From Actinomycetota bacterium (lineage in GTDB: Bacteria > Actinomycetota > Nitriliruptoria > Nitriliruptorales > JAHWKO01), in NCBI GenBank assembly GCA_019347855.1, contig JAHWKO010000067.1:1-13383 (forward strand): DNA of 13,383 nucleotides, given 5' to 3'. The notes beneath the pieces were generated by a model. The model made no database searches and was not told the origin of the DNA. It worked only from the letters and a program-made list of their open reading frames with translations. The translations under genes and the position numbers were made by a program. Shown here piece after piece: positions 1-6,918 of the stretch (the stretch's first letter is position 1; every line of letters starts with the position of its first letter).

Positions 1-124
1 CGGAGGACCCAAGGCGGTCGGCGACGCCGTCAACAGCTCGGTCGTGCTGACGTTCATCGTGCTGTTCTTCGTGAACTTCATCATGACCACGGTCTACTTC
101 AACCTCGTCCCCTCCAAGTTCTGA
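1..124 (+). CDS. YrbE/MlaE-family ABC permease, C-terminal fragment (first permease of the mce operon)
   Basis: Only the last 40 residues are in the window (frame starting at base 2, stop TGA 122-124). They begin GGPKAVGDAVNSSVV, run through a hydrophobic membrane segment (LTFIVLFFVNFIMTT) and end YFNLVPSKF. A Gly/Ala-Val-Asn-Ser/Thr-Ser-Val segment just before the final transmembrane helix is typical of MlaE/YrbE permease C termini. These permeases form the inner-membrane core of Mce/Mla lipid transporters. The second permease follows after 11 bases, the standard yrbEA-yrbEB arrangement. Family assignment is inferred from this short tail plus context; the rest of the gene lies upstream. Confidence 0.82.
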   Translation, partial: GGPKAVGDAVNSSVVLTFIVLFFVNFIMTTVYFNLVPSKF

Positions 125-135
125 CCGGAGCATCC

Positions 136-1005
136 GTGGCAACCGACGCTCTCCCCCGCCAGAAGGAGCGCACATCCGACCGTGTCGCGCGTGTCCTCAC
201 GCGTCCGCTGTCCCCCTTCGAGGAGTTCGCCGACCAGATGAAGTTCTGGGGGCAGGCACTCAAGGGCATGCCCCTCGCGATAACGAAGTACGGGCGGCTG
301 ATCCTCACCATGATCTCGGATGTGGTGATCGGCGCAGGAGCGCTGATCGTCGGTGGCGGGCTGGTGTTCGTGATCGGCACGATGGCGTTCTTCACCGGCA
401 CCCAGGTCGGTCTGGAAGGCGTCGCCGGGCTCCGGACGATCGGCGCTGAGGCGTACGTCGGGCTCGTGTCGATGTGGGCCAACACCCGCGAGATCACCCC
501 GCTGATCGCGGGTCTGGCGCTGGCCGCGAAGGTCGGCGCCGGGTTCACGGCCGAGCTCGGGGCGATGCGGATCAGCGAGGAGATCGACGCGGCCGAGGTC
601 ATGGCCGTGCCGTCGATCACCTACATGGTCTCCACCCGCCTGTGGGCCGCGCTGATCCCGACGATCCCGCTGTACCTGCTGGCCCTCTTCAGCTCGTACC
701 AGGCGACCCGGGTCATGGTGACACGGTTCTTCAGCGTCTCCGCCGGCGCCTACGACCAGTACTTCAACCTCTTCCTGCCTCCCACCGACGTGATCTACAG
801 CCTGCTGAAGGCGGTCCTGTTCGTGATCGTCGTGATCCTGATCCACACCTACTACGGCTACTACGCCTCGGGCGGCCCGGCGGGCGTCGGCGTCGCCGTG
901 GGTCGAGCGATCCGAGCGAGCATCGTCACCGTCGTGGTCCTCAACATGTTCATCTCGATCCTCCTCTGGGGCATCGGTGGCGAGACGGTGAAGATCGCCG
1001 GATGA
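136..1005 (+). CDS. yrbEB: YrbE/MlaE-family ABC permease (second permease of the mce operon)
   Basis: A 289-residue integral membrane protein and the permease partner of the preceding gene. Start GTG 136 is supported by CCGGAG at 125-130. The hydrophilic N terminus (about 50 residues) is followed by several hydrophobic segments (about 55-90, 120-135, 155-190, 220-245, 262-285). The MlaE signature lies at about 131-156: AAKVGAGFTAELGAMRISEE, then an Ile-Asp-Ala-Ala-Glu-Val-Met run. This matches the cytoplasmic coupling region contacted by the MlaF-type ATPase in the family. Length is normal for YrbE. The two permeases presumably form a heterodimer under the MCE assembly. mceA starts 34 bases downstream, the widest gap in the operon. 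The transported substrate (lipid, sterol, fatty acid) cannot be read from the sequence. Confidence 0.95.
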   Translation: MATDALPRQKERTSDRVARVLTRPLSPFEEFADQMKFWGQALKGMPLAITKYGRLILTMISDVVIGAGALIVGGGLVFVIGTMAFFTGTQVGLEGVAGLRTIGAEAYVGLVSMWANTREITPLIAGLALAAKVGAGFTAELGAMRISEEIDAAEVMAVPSITYMVSTRLWAALIPTIPLYLLALFSSYQATRVMVTRFFSVSAGAYDQYFNLFLPPTDVIYSLLKAVLFVIVVILIHTYYGYYASGGPAGVGVAVGRAIRASIVTVVVLNMFISILLWGIGGETVKIAG

Positions 1006-1039
1006 GGCACCGGGACGCGGCCGACGGAGGGATGGATCG

Positions 1040-2119
1040 ATGACGTCCATGCTGACGCGACGCATCCTCGGCACGGTCTCGGTGATCCTCCTGATCGCTG
1101 GGGCGTTCCTGTTGACGTATGTGGTGGGGTCGCCGCCGGCGGGGTCGTTCACGGTTCGGGTGGATCTGGGTGCGCAGGCGGGGAAGGGGTTGCGGGCGGG
1201 GTCGGATGTGAAGGTGCGTGGGGTGCTGGTGGGCACGGTGCGGTCGATCGAGCTGGATGAGGATGCGCGTCCGTACGCGCGGGTGTTGATCCGTCCGGTG
1301 CATCGGTTGCCGGCGGATGTGTCGGTGGTGGTGTCGAACAAGACGTTCCTGGGTGAGAAGCAGTTGGAGCTGGTGCCGCAGAGCGAGTCGTTGGGGGCGG
1401 GTGAGCCGTTGGGGCCGGGGGCGGTGTTGGCGGTGGGCCGGGAGGGTCCGACGGAGGTGCAGGAGTTCATCGCGGCGTTGGAGCCGGTGCTGGATGCGAT
1501 CGATCCGGTGGAGTTGGCGGCGGTGGTGGATACGTTCGGGTCGTTCGATGCGTCCGATGCGCGTACGGCGGCGGAGAACATCGAGGTGTCGGCGCGGTTG
1601 GCGGAGTTCGGGGCGGAGACGGCGTCGGTGCAGTTGGATCGGTTGTCGGCGGCGGCGACGTTGATCGGGGAGTTGGCGACGACGGCGGATTCGTTCAACC
1701 GGTTGAACCGGTCGTTGCCGACGTGGGTGAGTCTGTTGCCGGATCGGCAGGGGGATATCCACGAGCAGTTCGAGCTGTTGTCGGCGTTCGCGGTGACGTT
1801 GGCGGATCTCCTGCGGGTGGAGCAGGACACGATCGCCGAGGTGCTCGCGGTGACCACGATCGTCAACGGGGTCCTGGCCGATCAGGCCAGCGACCTGTCC
1901 GGAGTGATCTTCGGGGTGGCCCGCTACGCCCACAAGCTCGCGGGGCACGGGGGATCGTTGAACGACGGGTCCGAGTACGGGTGGTTCTCCGCCTTCATGG
2001 GGGGCGAGGGCGAACTGGAGGAGCTCTGCGAGCACCTCCCGCCCGAGTTCCAGGAAGCCGCCCCCGGCTGCATCAACGAGAGCGACTCCACCGATGACGA
2101 GGGGGGTGGCTCCCAGTGA
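1040..2119 (+). CDS. mceA: MCE-family protein, first of six (MceA position)
   Basis: A 359-residue exported MCE protein. Start ATG 1040 follows GGAGG at 1026-1030. A single N-terminal membrane anchor (about residues 8-29) is followed by one MlaD/MCE beta domain at about 36-114, with characteristic GLRAGSDVKVRGVLVGTV and FLGEKQLELVP strands. A long mostly helical region follows, then a short tail with Cys330 and Cys344 and an acidic Gly-rich end. In the family, six such chains assemble a tunnel carrying hydrophobic substrates across the envelope. The symbol is assigned by position. Odd feature: from roughly 1105 to 1806 synonymous codons end mainly in G or T (about twenty TTG leucines, many GTG, GGG, GCG, GAT), while both ends and all neighbouring genes prefer C-ending codons. 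The stop overlaps the mceB start by 4 bases. Confidence 0.93.
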   Translation: MTSMLTRRILGTVSVILLIAGAFLLTYVVGSPPAGSFTVRVDLGAQAGKGLRAGSDVKVRGVLVGTVRSIELDEDARPYARVLIRPVHRLPADVSVVVSNKTFLGEKQLELVPQSESLGAGEPLGPGAVLAVGREGPTEVQEFIAALEPVLDAIDPVELAAVVDTFGSFDASDARTAAENIEVSARLAEFGAETASVQLDRLSAAATLIGELATTADSFNRLNRSLPTWVSLLPDRQGDIHEQFELLSAFAVTLADLLRVEQDTIAEVLAVTTIVNGVLADQASDLSGVIFGVARYAHKLAGHGGSLNDGSEYGWFSAFMGGEGELEELCEHLPPEFQEAAPGCINESDSTDDEGGGSQ

Positions 2120-3258
2120 GCGGCTCCAACCCCCTCCTGAAGTTCGTCGCCTTCTCGGCCGTGTGCATCGCCTTCGCCGCGTGGCTGGTCGTCACGATCG
2201 GCAACATCTCCCTGTTCGCCGACCGCGTCACGTACGAGGCGGTCGTCGGCGACGCGACCGGACTGGTCGAGAACGACGCCGTGAAGGTCGCCGGCGTCGA
2301 GGTCGGCAAGGTCGAGTCGATCCACGTCGAGCGCGGGAACGCGGTCGTCCGGTTCTCGCTCCGCGACGACATCGAGCTCGGTCAGCAGACCACGATCGGC
2401 GTCCGGTGGAGGAACCTCCTCGGACTGCGCTACCTGTACGTCTACCCAGCTGGCGAGGGGAAGCTCGACCCGGGCCACCGCTTCCCGCTGTCTCGGACGA
2501 TCGCGGTCACGGACTTCGGCCTGCTGATGCAGCGCCTGGTCCCGGTCCAGCGCGCTCTGGAACCCGAGGTCGGCAACACCGTCGTCCGCGCGCTCAACGA
2601 GGCGATCGCCGGGCGCGAGGACCGGATCCAGCGTCTCATCGCCGAGGCCGGCAACCTCACCCACACCCTGGCTGACCGTGAGGACCAGATCGGCCGGGTG
2701 CTCGAGAACGGCGCGGAGCTGGCGCAGGCCTACGCCGAGCGCGAGCAGGCGCTCCGCGACTTCCTCGACCGTTTCGCCGACGTGTCCGAGACGATCGCCG
2801 GTCGCAACGCCGAGCTCGAACGCATCATCGTGGACGTCGCGGACGCCCAGGCGGAGCTCTCGCGGTTCCTCGAGGCGAACGATGAGGAGATCCACGGTCT
2901 CGTCGACGGGCTCGACGAGATCACGACGGTGCTGTCGGTGAACCGGTCCAACCTCGAGGACGTCGTCACGCACCTGGGGCGGGGGCTCGCCTTCTACCAC
3001 CGCACCTCGCGCTGGGGACAGTGGTTCAACGTGCGCGTCGTGGGGACCAGCGGCTACGACAACCCCGAAGAGACGATGAGCACCGAACGGGGGGCGTGCC
3101 TGCCCGAGCGGATCCCGCCAGAGGAGCAGGAGGACGCCCCGAACGAGTACCCGTGCTTCAGCGACGACACCTCCGGCGGTCACGCCCCCGGCGCAGCCGG
3201 CTTCTTCCGCTCCGGGAGCTACCGGACCCTCGACGAGGTCGCGGGGGGTGACGGCTGA
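2116..3258 (+). CDS. mceB: MCE-family protein, second of six (MceB position)
   Basis: A 380-residue MCE protein. Start GTG 2116 overlaps the mceA stop (GTGA) and is preceded by a G-rich Shine-Dalgarno stretch near 2099-2107. The N-terminal anchor is about residues 9-30 and the MlaD/MCE domain about 37-113, including VENDAVKVAGVEVGKV and LLGLRYLYVYP. Residues about 140-290 are rich in Glu, Arg, Leu and Asp with heptad-like spacing (AGREDRIQRLIAEAGN, ADREDQIGRVLE), consistent with the long helical barrel of MCE proteins. The tail has Cys328 and Cys347, besides one Cys within the anchor. Codon use is C-rich at third positions, unlike the central part of mceA. The symbol is by position in the operon. 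Confidence 0.93.
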   Translation: MSGSNPLLKFVAFSAVCIAFAAWLVVTIGNISLFADRVTYEAVVGDATGLVENDAVKVAGVEVGKVESIHVERGNAVVRFSLRDDIELGQQTTIGVRWRNLLGLRYLYVYPAGEGKLDPGHRFPLSRTIAVTDFGLLMQRLVPVQRALEPEVGNTVVRALNEAIAGREDRIQRLIAEAGNLTHTLADREDQIGRVLENGAELAQAYAEREQALRDFLDRFADVSETIAGRNAELERIIVDVADAQAELSRFLEANDEEIHGLVDGLDEITTVLSVNRSNLEDVVTHLGRGLAFYHRTSRWGQWFNVRVVGTSGYDNPEETMSTERGACLPERIPPEEQEDAPNEYPCFSDDTSGGHAPGAAGFFRSGSYRTLDEVAGGDG

Positions 3259-4403
3259 TGCTCATGGAACGCAACCAGGTCATCATCGGCGTGGTCTTCT
3301 CGCTGATCCTGATCGCTGGGACCGTGCTCGGGATCACGTTCGATCGCAGCTGGATCGCCGGTGGCTACAACATCACCGCCTACTTCAGCGACGCGGCGGG
3401 CCTGCAGGCTGGTGACAGCGTGCTGATCGCCGGGGTCCGATCCGGAGCGGTGCAGTCCGTGACGCTGACCGGCGACGGGGACCAGGGCTACGTCCAGGCC
3501 GTCCTGCGGGTCGAGGAACCGATGCCCGCCGACACCTCGGCGTCGATCATCCTGCAGAACTTCCTGGGGAAGCGCGCGGTGATGCTCGACGCGGGAACGG
3601 CGTGGGACGACCAGCTCGCCGAGGGCGATGAGATCCCGGTCGAGCGGACCGACACCCCCGTCGACTTCACGGAGCTCAACCAGGAGTCGGTCGACCTCCT
3701 GCGGGGCACCGATGTGGACGCGCTGCGACAGCTGATCAGCTCGGTGGCCGACGTCACCGAGGGACAGCGCGAGGAGGTCGAGCGGCTGCTCGACGGCCTG
3801 CAACGCTTCACCCAGGTGGTCGCCGAGCGACGCGACGATCTGGCCACCTTGATCGACCGCTCCGAGGACATCTTCGGGACGTTGTCCGACAAGGACCAGG
3901 AGATCCTCACGATCATCGACCGGTTCGGGTCGACCCTCGACATGCTCGCCGAACGCCGCGAGGACATCGAGCGGCTGCTCGAGGAGACCGCACGCTCGTC
4001 GAACCTCGCCGCGGACCTGGTGGCCGATCAGCGCGAGCAGCTGGACCGGGTGCTGGACGAGCTCCACACCGACCTCGAGATCATCGACGCCCACCAGGTC
4101 GATCTCGCCCACGTCATGGCGTACGGCGGCGTGTCGTTCGAGGGGTACGCCAACATCGCCAGGCAGGGCGAGGAGGACAACCCCTACTGGACGAACATCT
4201 TCGCCCAGTCCCAGGGTGAGGTCGGGGTCGACGCGCTCGTGGGGTGCGGTGGGGCGATCGACGACCTACTCGACCAGGTGTTCGGGGAGGACCCGAGGAC
4301 CTGCGAGGAGCAGGATGCGGATGACGGCGGGACCCCCTCGTCGCAACCATCGAGCTCGTTCCGGTCCTTCTTCTCCCGGTCGTTGGTCGGGGGTGCGCGA
4401 TGA
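3258..4403 (+). CDS. mceC: MCE-family protein, third of six (MceC position)
   Basis: A 381-residue MCE protein. ATG 3258 shares one base with the mceB stop (TGATG); ATG 3264 two codons later is an equally plausible start. The membrane anchor spans about residues 7-27. The MlaD/MCE domain is about 36-112, with LQAGDSVLIAGVRSGAVQSV and FLGKRAVMLD. A long charged helical segment (about 137-290) repeats a pattern of RREDIERLLEE and DKDQEILTIIDRF type. The tail carries Cys330 and Cys349 and a Ser-rich end (SSQPSSSFRSFFSRSL). The stop overlaps the mceD start by 4 bases (ATGA). It presumably works as one chain of the MCE hetero-hexamer. Confidence 0.93.
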   Translation: MLMERNQVIIGVVFSLILIAGTVLGITFDRSWIAGGYNITAYFSDAAGLQAGDSVLIAGVRSGAVQSVTLTGDGDQGYVQAVLRVEEPMPADTSASIILQNFLGKRAVMLDAGTAWDDQLAEGDEIPVERTDTPVDFTELNQESVDLLRGTDVDALRQLISSVADVTEGQREEVERLLDGLQRFTQVVAERRDDLATLIDRSEDIFGTLSDKDQEILTIIDRFGSTLDMLAERREDIERLLEETARSSNLAADLVADQREQLDRVLDELHTDLEIIDAHQVDLAHVMAYGGVSFEGYANIARQGEEDNPYWTNIFAQSQGEVGVDALVGCGGAIDDLLDQVFGEDPRTCEEQDADDGGTPSSQPSSSFRSFFSRSLVGGAR

Positions 4404-5725
4404 GTCGTCGCACCCGCGTCCTGGCGATCGTGGCCGTGCTGGCCGTGATCGCGTCCGCCTGCGGACAGTTCGGCGTCTTCACCACCAAGGACGCCCAGAC
4501 GATGACGGTCCAGTTCCCGTCGACGTTCAACCTGTTCGTCGGGTCCGACGTCCGTGTCGCCGGGGTCAACGTCGGACAGGTCTCCGACATCGAGGTCCCA
4601 GAGGGGTCCGACGTCGTCAACGTGACGCTCGGTCTGGAGCCGGACCTGCAGCTCCCGGCGGACGTCGACGCCGTCATCGTCCCGCTCGCGCTGCTGGGCG
4701 AGCGCTACGTGCAGCTCGACCCGCCGTACACCGGCGGCGAGACCTACGACCTGTCCCGGACGCTGCCGATCGAGCGCACCGGCGTGCCCGCCGACTTCGA
4801 CGAGGTGCTGGACTCGCTGAACGAGTACCTCAAGGGGATCCCGGAGGACGAGGTCGCCCGGCTGGTCTCGAACCTCGCGACGGTCCTCGACGGCAACGGT
4901 GATGAGATCGGGCAGACGCTCGAGCACGCCGAGACGCTGATCGACGTGCTCCAGGAGAACGACGACGAGATCGTCAACCTCGCCCGGGAGCTCGCGGACC
5001 TCAACGAGACCCTGGCCACCCGCGACGAACAGATCGGCTCGTTCATCGAGGACTTCAACACGGTCGCAGGCAACCTCGCCGACGACCGTCAGGAGATCGA
5101 CGCCGCGGTGGACGGCTTGGTGCGCATGACCGAGGAGCTCGCTCGTCTCCTCGGCAACCATCGGGGCGACCTCGAGGAGGACATCGCGACGCTGACGCGG
5201 ATCGGGCGCACCTCGGTCCGCAACCTCGGCGAGATCGACCGCTTCCTCTACTGGTCGGCGGAGCTCTACCGGCATGCGGAGCGCGTGATCGACCGCGAGC
5301 ACAACTGGCTCCCGCTCGTCCAGCACTTCCAGGACCTCGCGCCGTTGGTCGCCGACCGCGTCGGGGACCGGCTGGTCGGCCTGTGCCTGCGCATGGGCCT
5401 GCCCGACTGCGAGCAGATCGACAACCAGATGCCCGACCTCATGTGTCTCGACCCGATCCTGCCCTGCGAGAACGCCGCGAACCCCGAGTCGACCGTGCCC
5501 GCCGCCGAGGCGCTGGCGGAGGTCCTCGAGCAGCAGCCCGAGCTCAAGCAACGCCTCGAGGAGGAGGGGCACGACACCCTGGACGAGGCGCTCGACGGCC
5601 TGGGTCTCGGTGACGCCACCGACGGCGGGGGGGGCGACGACAGCGAGGACAGCGAGGACGCCGAGGCCGAGGACGGTGACGGGATCCTGCCGCCGTTGTC
5701 GATCCTCCGAGGGGGCGTGCGATGA
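4400..5725 (+). CDS. mceD: MCE-family lipoprotein, fourth of six (MceD position)
   Basis: A 441-residue MCE protein with an apparent lipoprotein signal: positively charged MSRRTR, a hydrophobic core, then VIASAC with Cys21 as the predicted lipid-modified residue. The MlaD/MCE domain is about 34-108 (FVGSDVRVAGVNVGQVSDIE; LLGERYVQLDPP). Helical repeats follow to about 290. Four more cysteines (329, 337, 349, 356) sit in a compact segment, followed by a Glu/Asp-rich tail with GGGG and DSEDSEDAEAED. In mycobacterial mce operons the lipoprotein is normally the fifth MCE gene; here both the fourth and fifth have lipoboxes. The DNA encoding the GGGG stretch contains a run of eight G (5627-5634). 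ATGA overlaps link it to both neighbours. Confidence 0.92.
   Translation: MSRRTRVLAIVAVLAVIASACGQFGVFTTKDAQTMTVQFPSTFNLFVGSDVRVAGVNVGQVSDIEVPEGSDVVNVTLGLEPDLQLPADVDAVIVPLALLGERYVQLDPPYTGGETYDLSRTLPIERTGVPADFDEVLDSLNEYLKGIPEDEVARLVSNLATVLDGNGDEIGQTLEHAETLIDVLQENDDEIVNLARELADLNETLATRDEQIGSFIEDFNTVAGNLADDRQEIDAAVDGLVRMTEELARLLGNHRGDLEEDIATLTRIGRTSVRNLGEIDRFLYWSAELYRHAERVIDREHNWLPLVQHFQDLAPLVADRVGDRLVGLCLRMGLPDCEQIDNQMPDLMCLDPILPCENAANPESTVPAAEALAEVLEQQPELKQRLEEEGHDTLDEALDGLGLGDATDGGGGDDSEDSEDAEAEDGDGILPPLSILRGGVR
5627..5634 (+). repeat. Eight-base G homopolymer inside the mceD tail
   Basis: A run of eight G encodes part of GGGG in the MceD tail. In the sequence as given it keeps frame. Losing one G would shift reading into a frame open to 6659, well inside mceE. 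Gaining one G would hit TGA at 5677-5679. It is the longest mononucleotide run noticed in the window. It may be a slippage site or simply a consequence of Gly-rich coding. Confidence 0.6.
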
Positions 5726-6918
5726 GACGCGTCCTCCCCGTCCTGCTCGCGGTGCTCGCGCTCGTTGCGTCCGCGTGCTCGTCCCTGCCGTTCGGCGGAC
5801 CCGAACCGATCCGCCTGCAGACCACGGTGGACGACGTCATGGACATGACCGAGCTGGCGCCCGTCTTCACCGGGGACGTCGAGATCGGCACGGTCACGAA
5901 CATCGAACTGAACGACCGGAACGAGGCGCAGATCACGCTCGAGGTCCAGCCCGGTACGGGACTGCCCTCCGAGGTCAAGGCCGTCGTGCTGCAGACGAGC
6001 CTGCTCGGCGAACGGGCGGTGGAGCTGGTGCCGCTGAACGACGCCGGAGAGCTGGCCTCGGGCACGATCCCCGGCGAGGTGAAGGGCGACCTCGAGGACC
6101 TCGTCGCGACCGGGACGGACCTCCTCGCGTTCGTGGCTGCGGACCGGCTGAACGCCGCCGTCCAGGCCGGTGCGATCACGTTCGCCGAACGAGGTGCCAC
6201 CCTCGGCGCGCTGCTCGAGGACATCGAGACGTTCGTCGGCGAGTACGACGCGGAGTCGAACGAGATCACCCGCCTCCTGGACAGCCTCGACGCGTGGCTG
6301 GGGACGCTGGCGGAGCAGACCGAGACCAACGCCGCGGCCCTCGAGTCGCTCGCCCGCTCCAACCTCGCACTCATGGAGGAGGACGAGCACCTGCTCGATT
6401 CGCTCGCGGACGTCCGCGACCTGGCGCTCATCGGGGAGCAGGTCCTGCGGGACAACCGCCAGCAGCTCGACGAGTTCTTCGCCCAGCTCGAGGTGATCGT
6501 GAAGGCCATCACCGGCATCGAGGGCGCGCTCGCGGACTTCCTCCTGTACCTGCCCCGTCACAACCTGCACGTGCCCAACGCCCAGTTCTTCGAGTTCGTG
6601 CAGATCTGGCAGGACTCGATCGTGTGCGGCACCCCGCAGGCGCGGGAGCTCCACGATAACCCCGCGAAGAGCTGCGACCCCCCCAACCCGGGCGAGTCCA
6701 ACGCCGAGCCGCACGGGGGCAAGGTCAACGAGTGTGACGAGCGGGCGGTCGACTGCGTCGACGGGCACCGCACGTACAACGAGCCGAACGATCACGGCGA
6801 GCGGGCCGGCGACGTGCCCCCGGACTACAACGGCACCTGCAACGAGGAGACCGCCCCGGAGACCGACACCTGCCCGTACGCGCCGGACGAGCACCGGCAC
6901 GAGGGGGGTGAGGGATGA
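5722..6918 (+). CDS. mceE: MCE-family lipoprotein, fifth of six (MceE / Lpr-type)
   Basis: A 398-residue MCE lipoprotein: MRRVLP, a hydrophobic stretch, then LVASAC with Cys19 as predicted lipidation site. This is the position where mycobacterial operons carry their lipoprotein (LprK-type). The MlaD/MCE domain is about 31-106 and includes LLGERAVELVP. The start of the domain is less canonical than in its neighbours (DDVMDMTELAPVFTGDVEIG). The helical region runs to about 285. The last hundred residues are hydrophilic, rich in Asn, Asp, Pro and His, and contain six cysteines (302, 318, 338, 345, 373, 384), which suggests a disulfide-stabilised or metal-binding tail. Start ATG 5722 overlaps the mceD stop by 4 bases, with GAGGGGG just upstream. 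Confidence 0.92.
   Translation: MRRVLPVLLAVLALVASACSSLPFGGPEPIRLQTTVDDVMDMTELAPVFTGDVEIGTVTNIELNDRNEAQITLEVQPGTGLPSEVKAVVLQTSLLGERAVELVPLNDAGELASGTIPGEVKGDLEDLVATGTDLLAFVAADRLNAAVQAGAITFAERGATLGALLEDIETFVGEYDAESNEITRLLDSLDAWLGTLAEQTETNAAALESLARSNLALMEEDEHLLDSLADVRDLALIGEQVLRDNRQQLDEFFAQLEVIVKAITGIEGALADFLLYLPRHNLHVPNAQFFEFVQIWQDSIVCGTPQARELHDNPAKSCDPPNPGESNAEPHGGKVNECDERAVDCVDGHRTYNEPNDHGERAGDVPPDYNGTCNEETAPETDTCPYAPDEHRHEGGEG

Noticed and set aside
94..1866. 590-residue antisense open frame opposite the permease and mceA
   Set aside because: It covers two confidently assigned genes, has no domain-like sequence, and stays open because G/C-ending codons leave few stops on the opposite strand. 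The mceA codon block makes this worse.
5266..6900. Long minus-strand frame opposite mceD/mceE, and similar ones at 950-2035, 1924-3183, 4184-5572, 6825-8339 and 9353-10543
   Set aside because: All are complementary shadows of MCE, Usp or ATPase genes, with biased Arg/His/Asp/Val-rich translations, no plausible start signals and no recognisable motifs.
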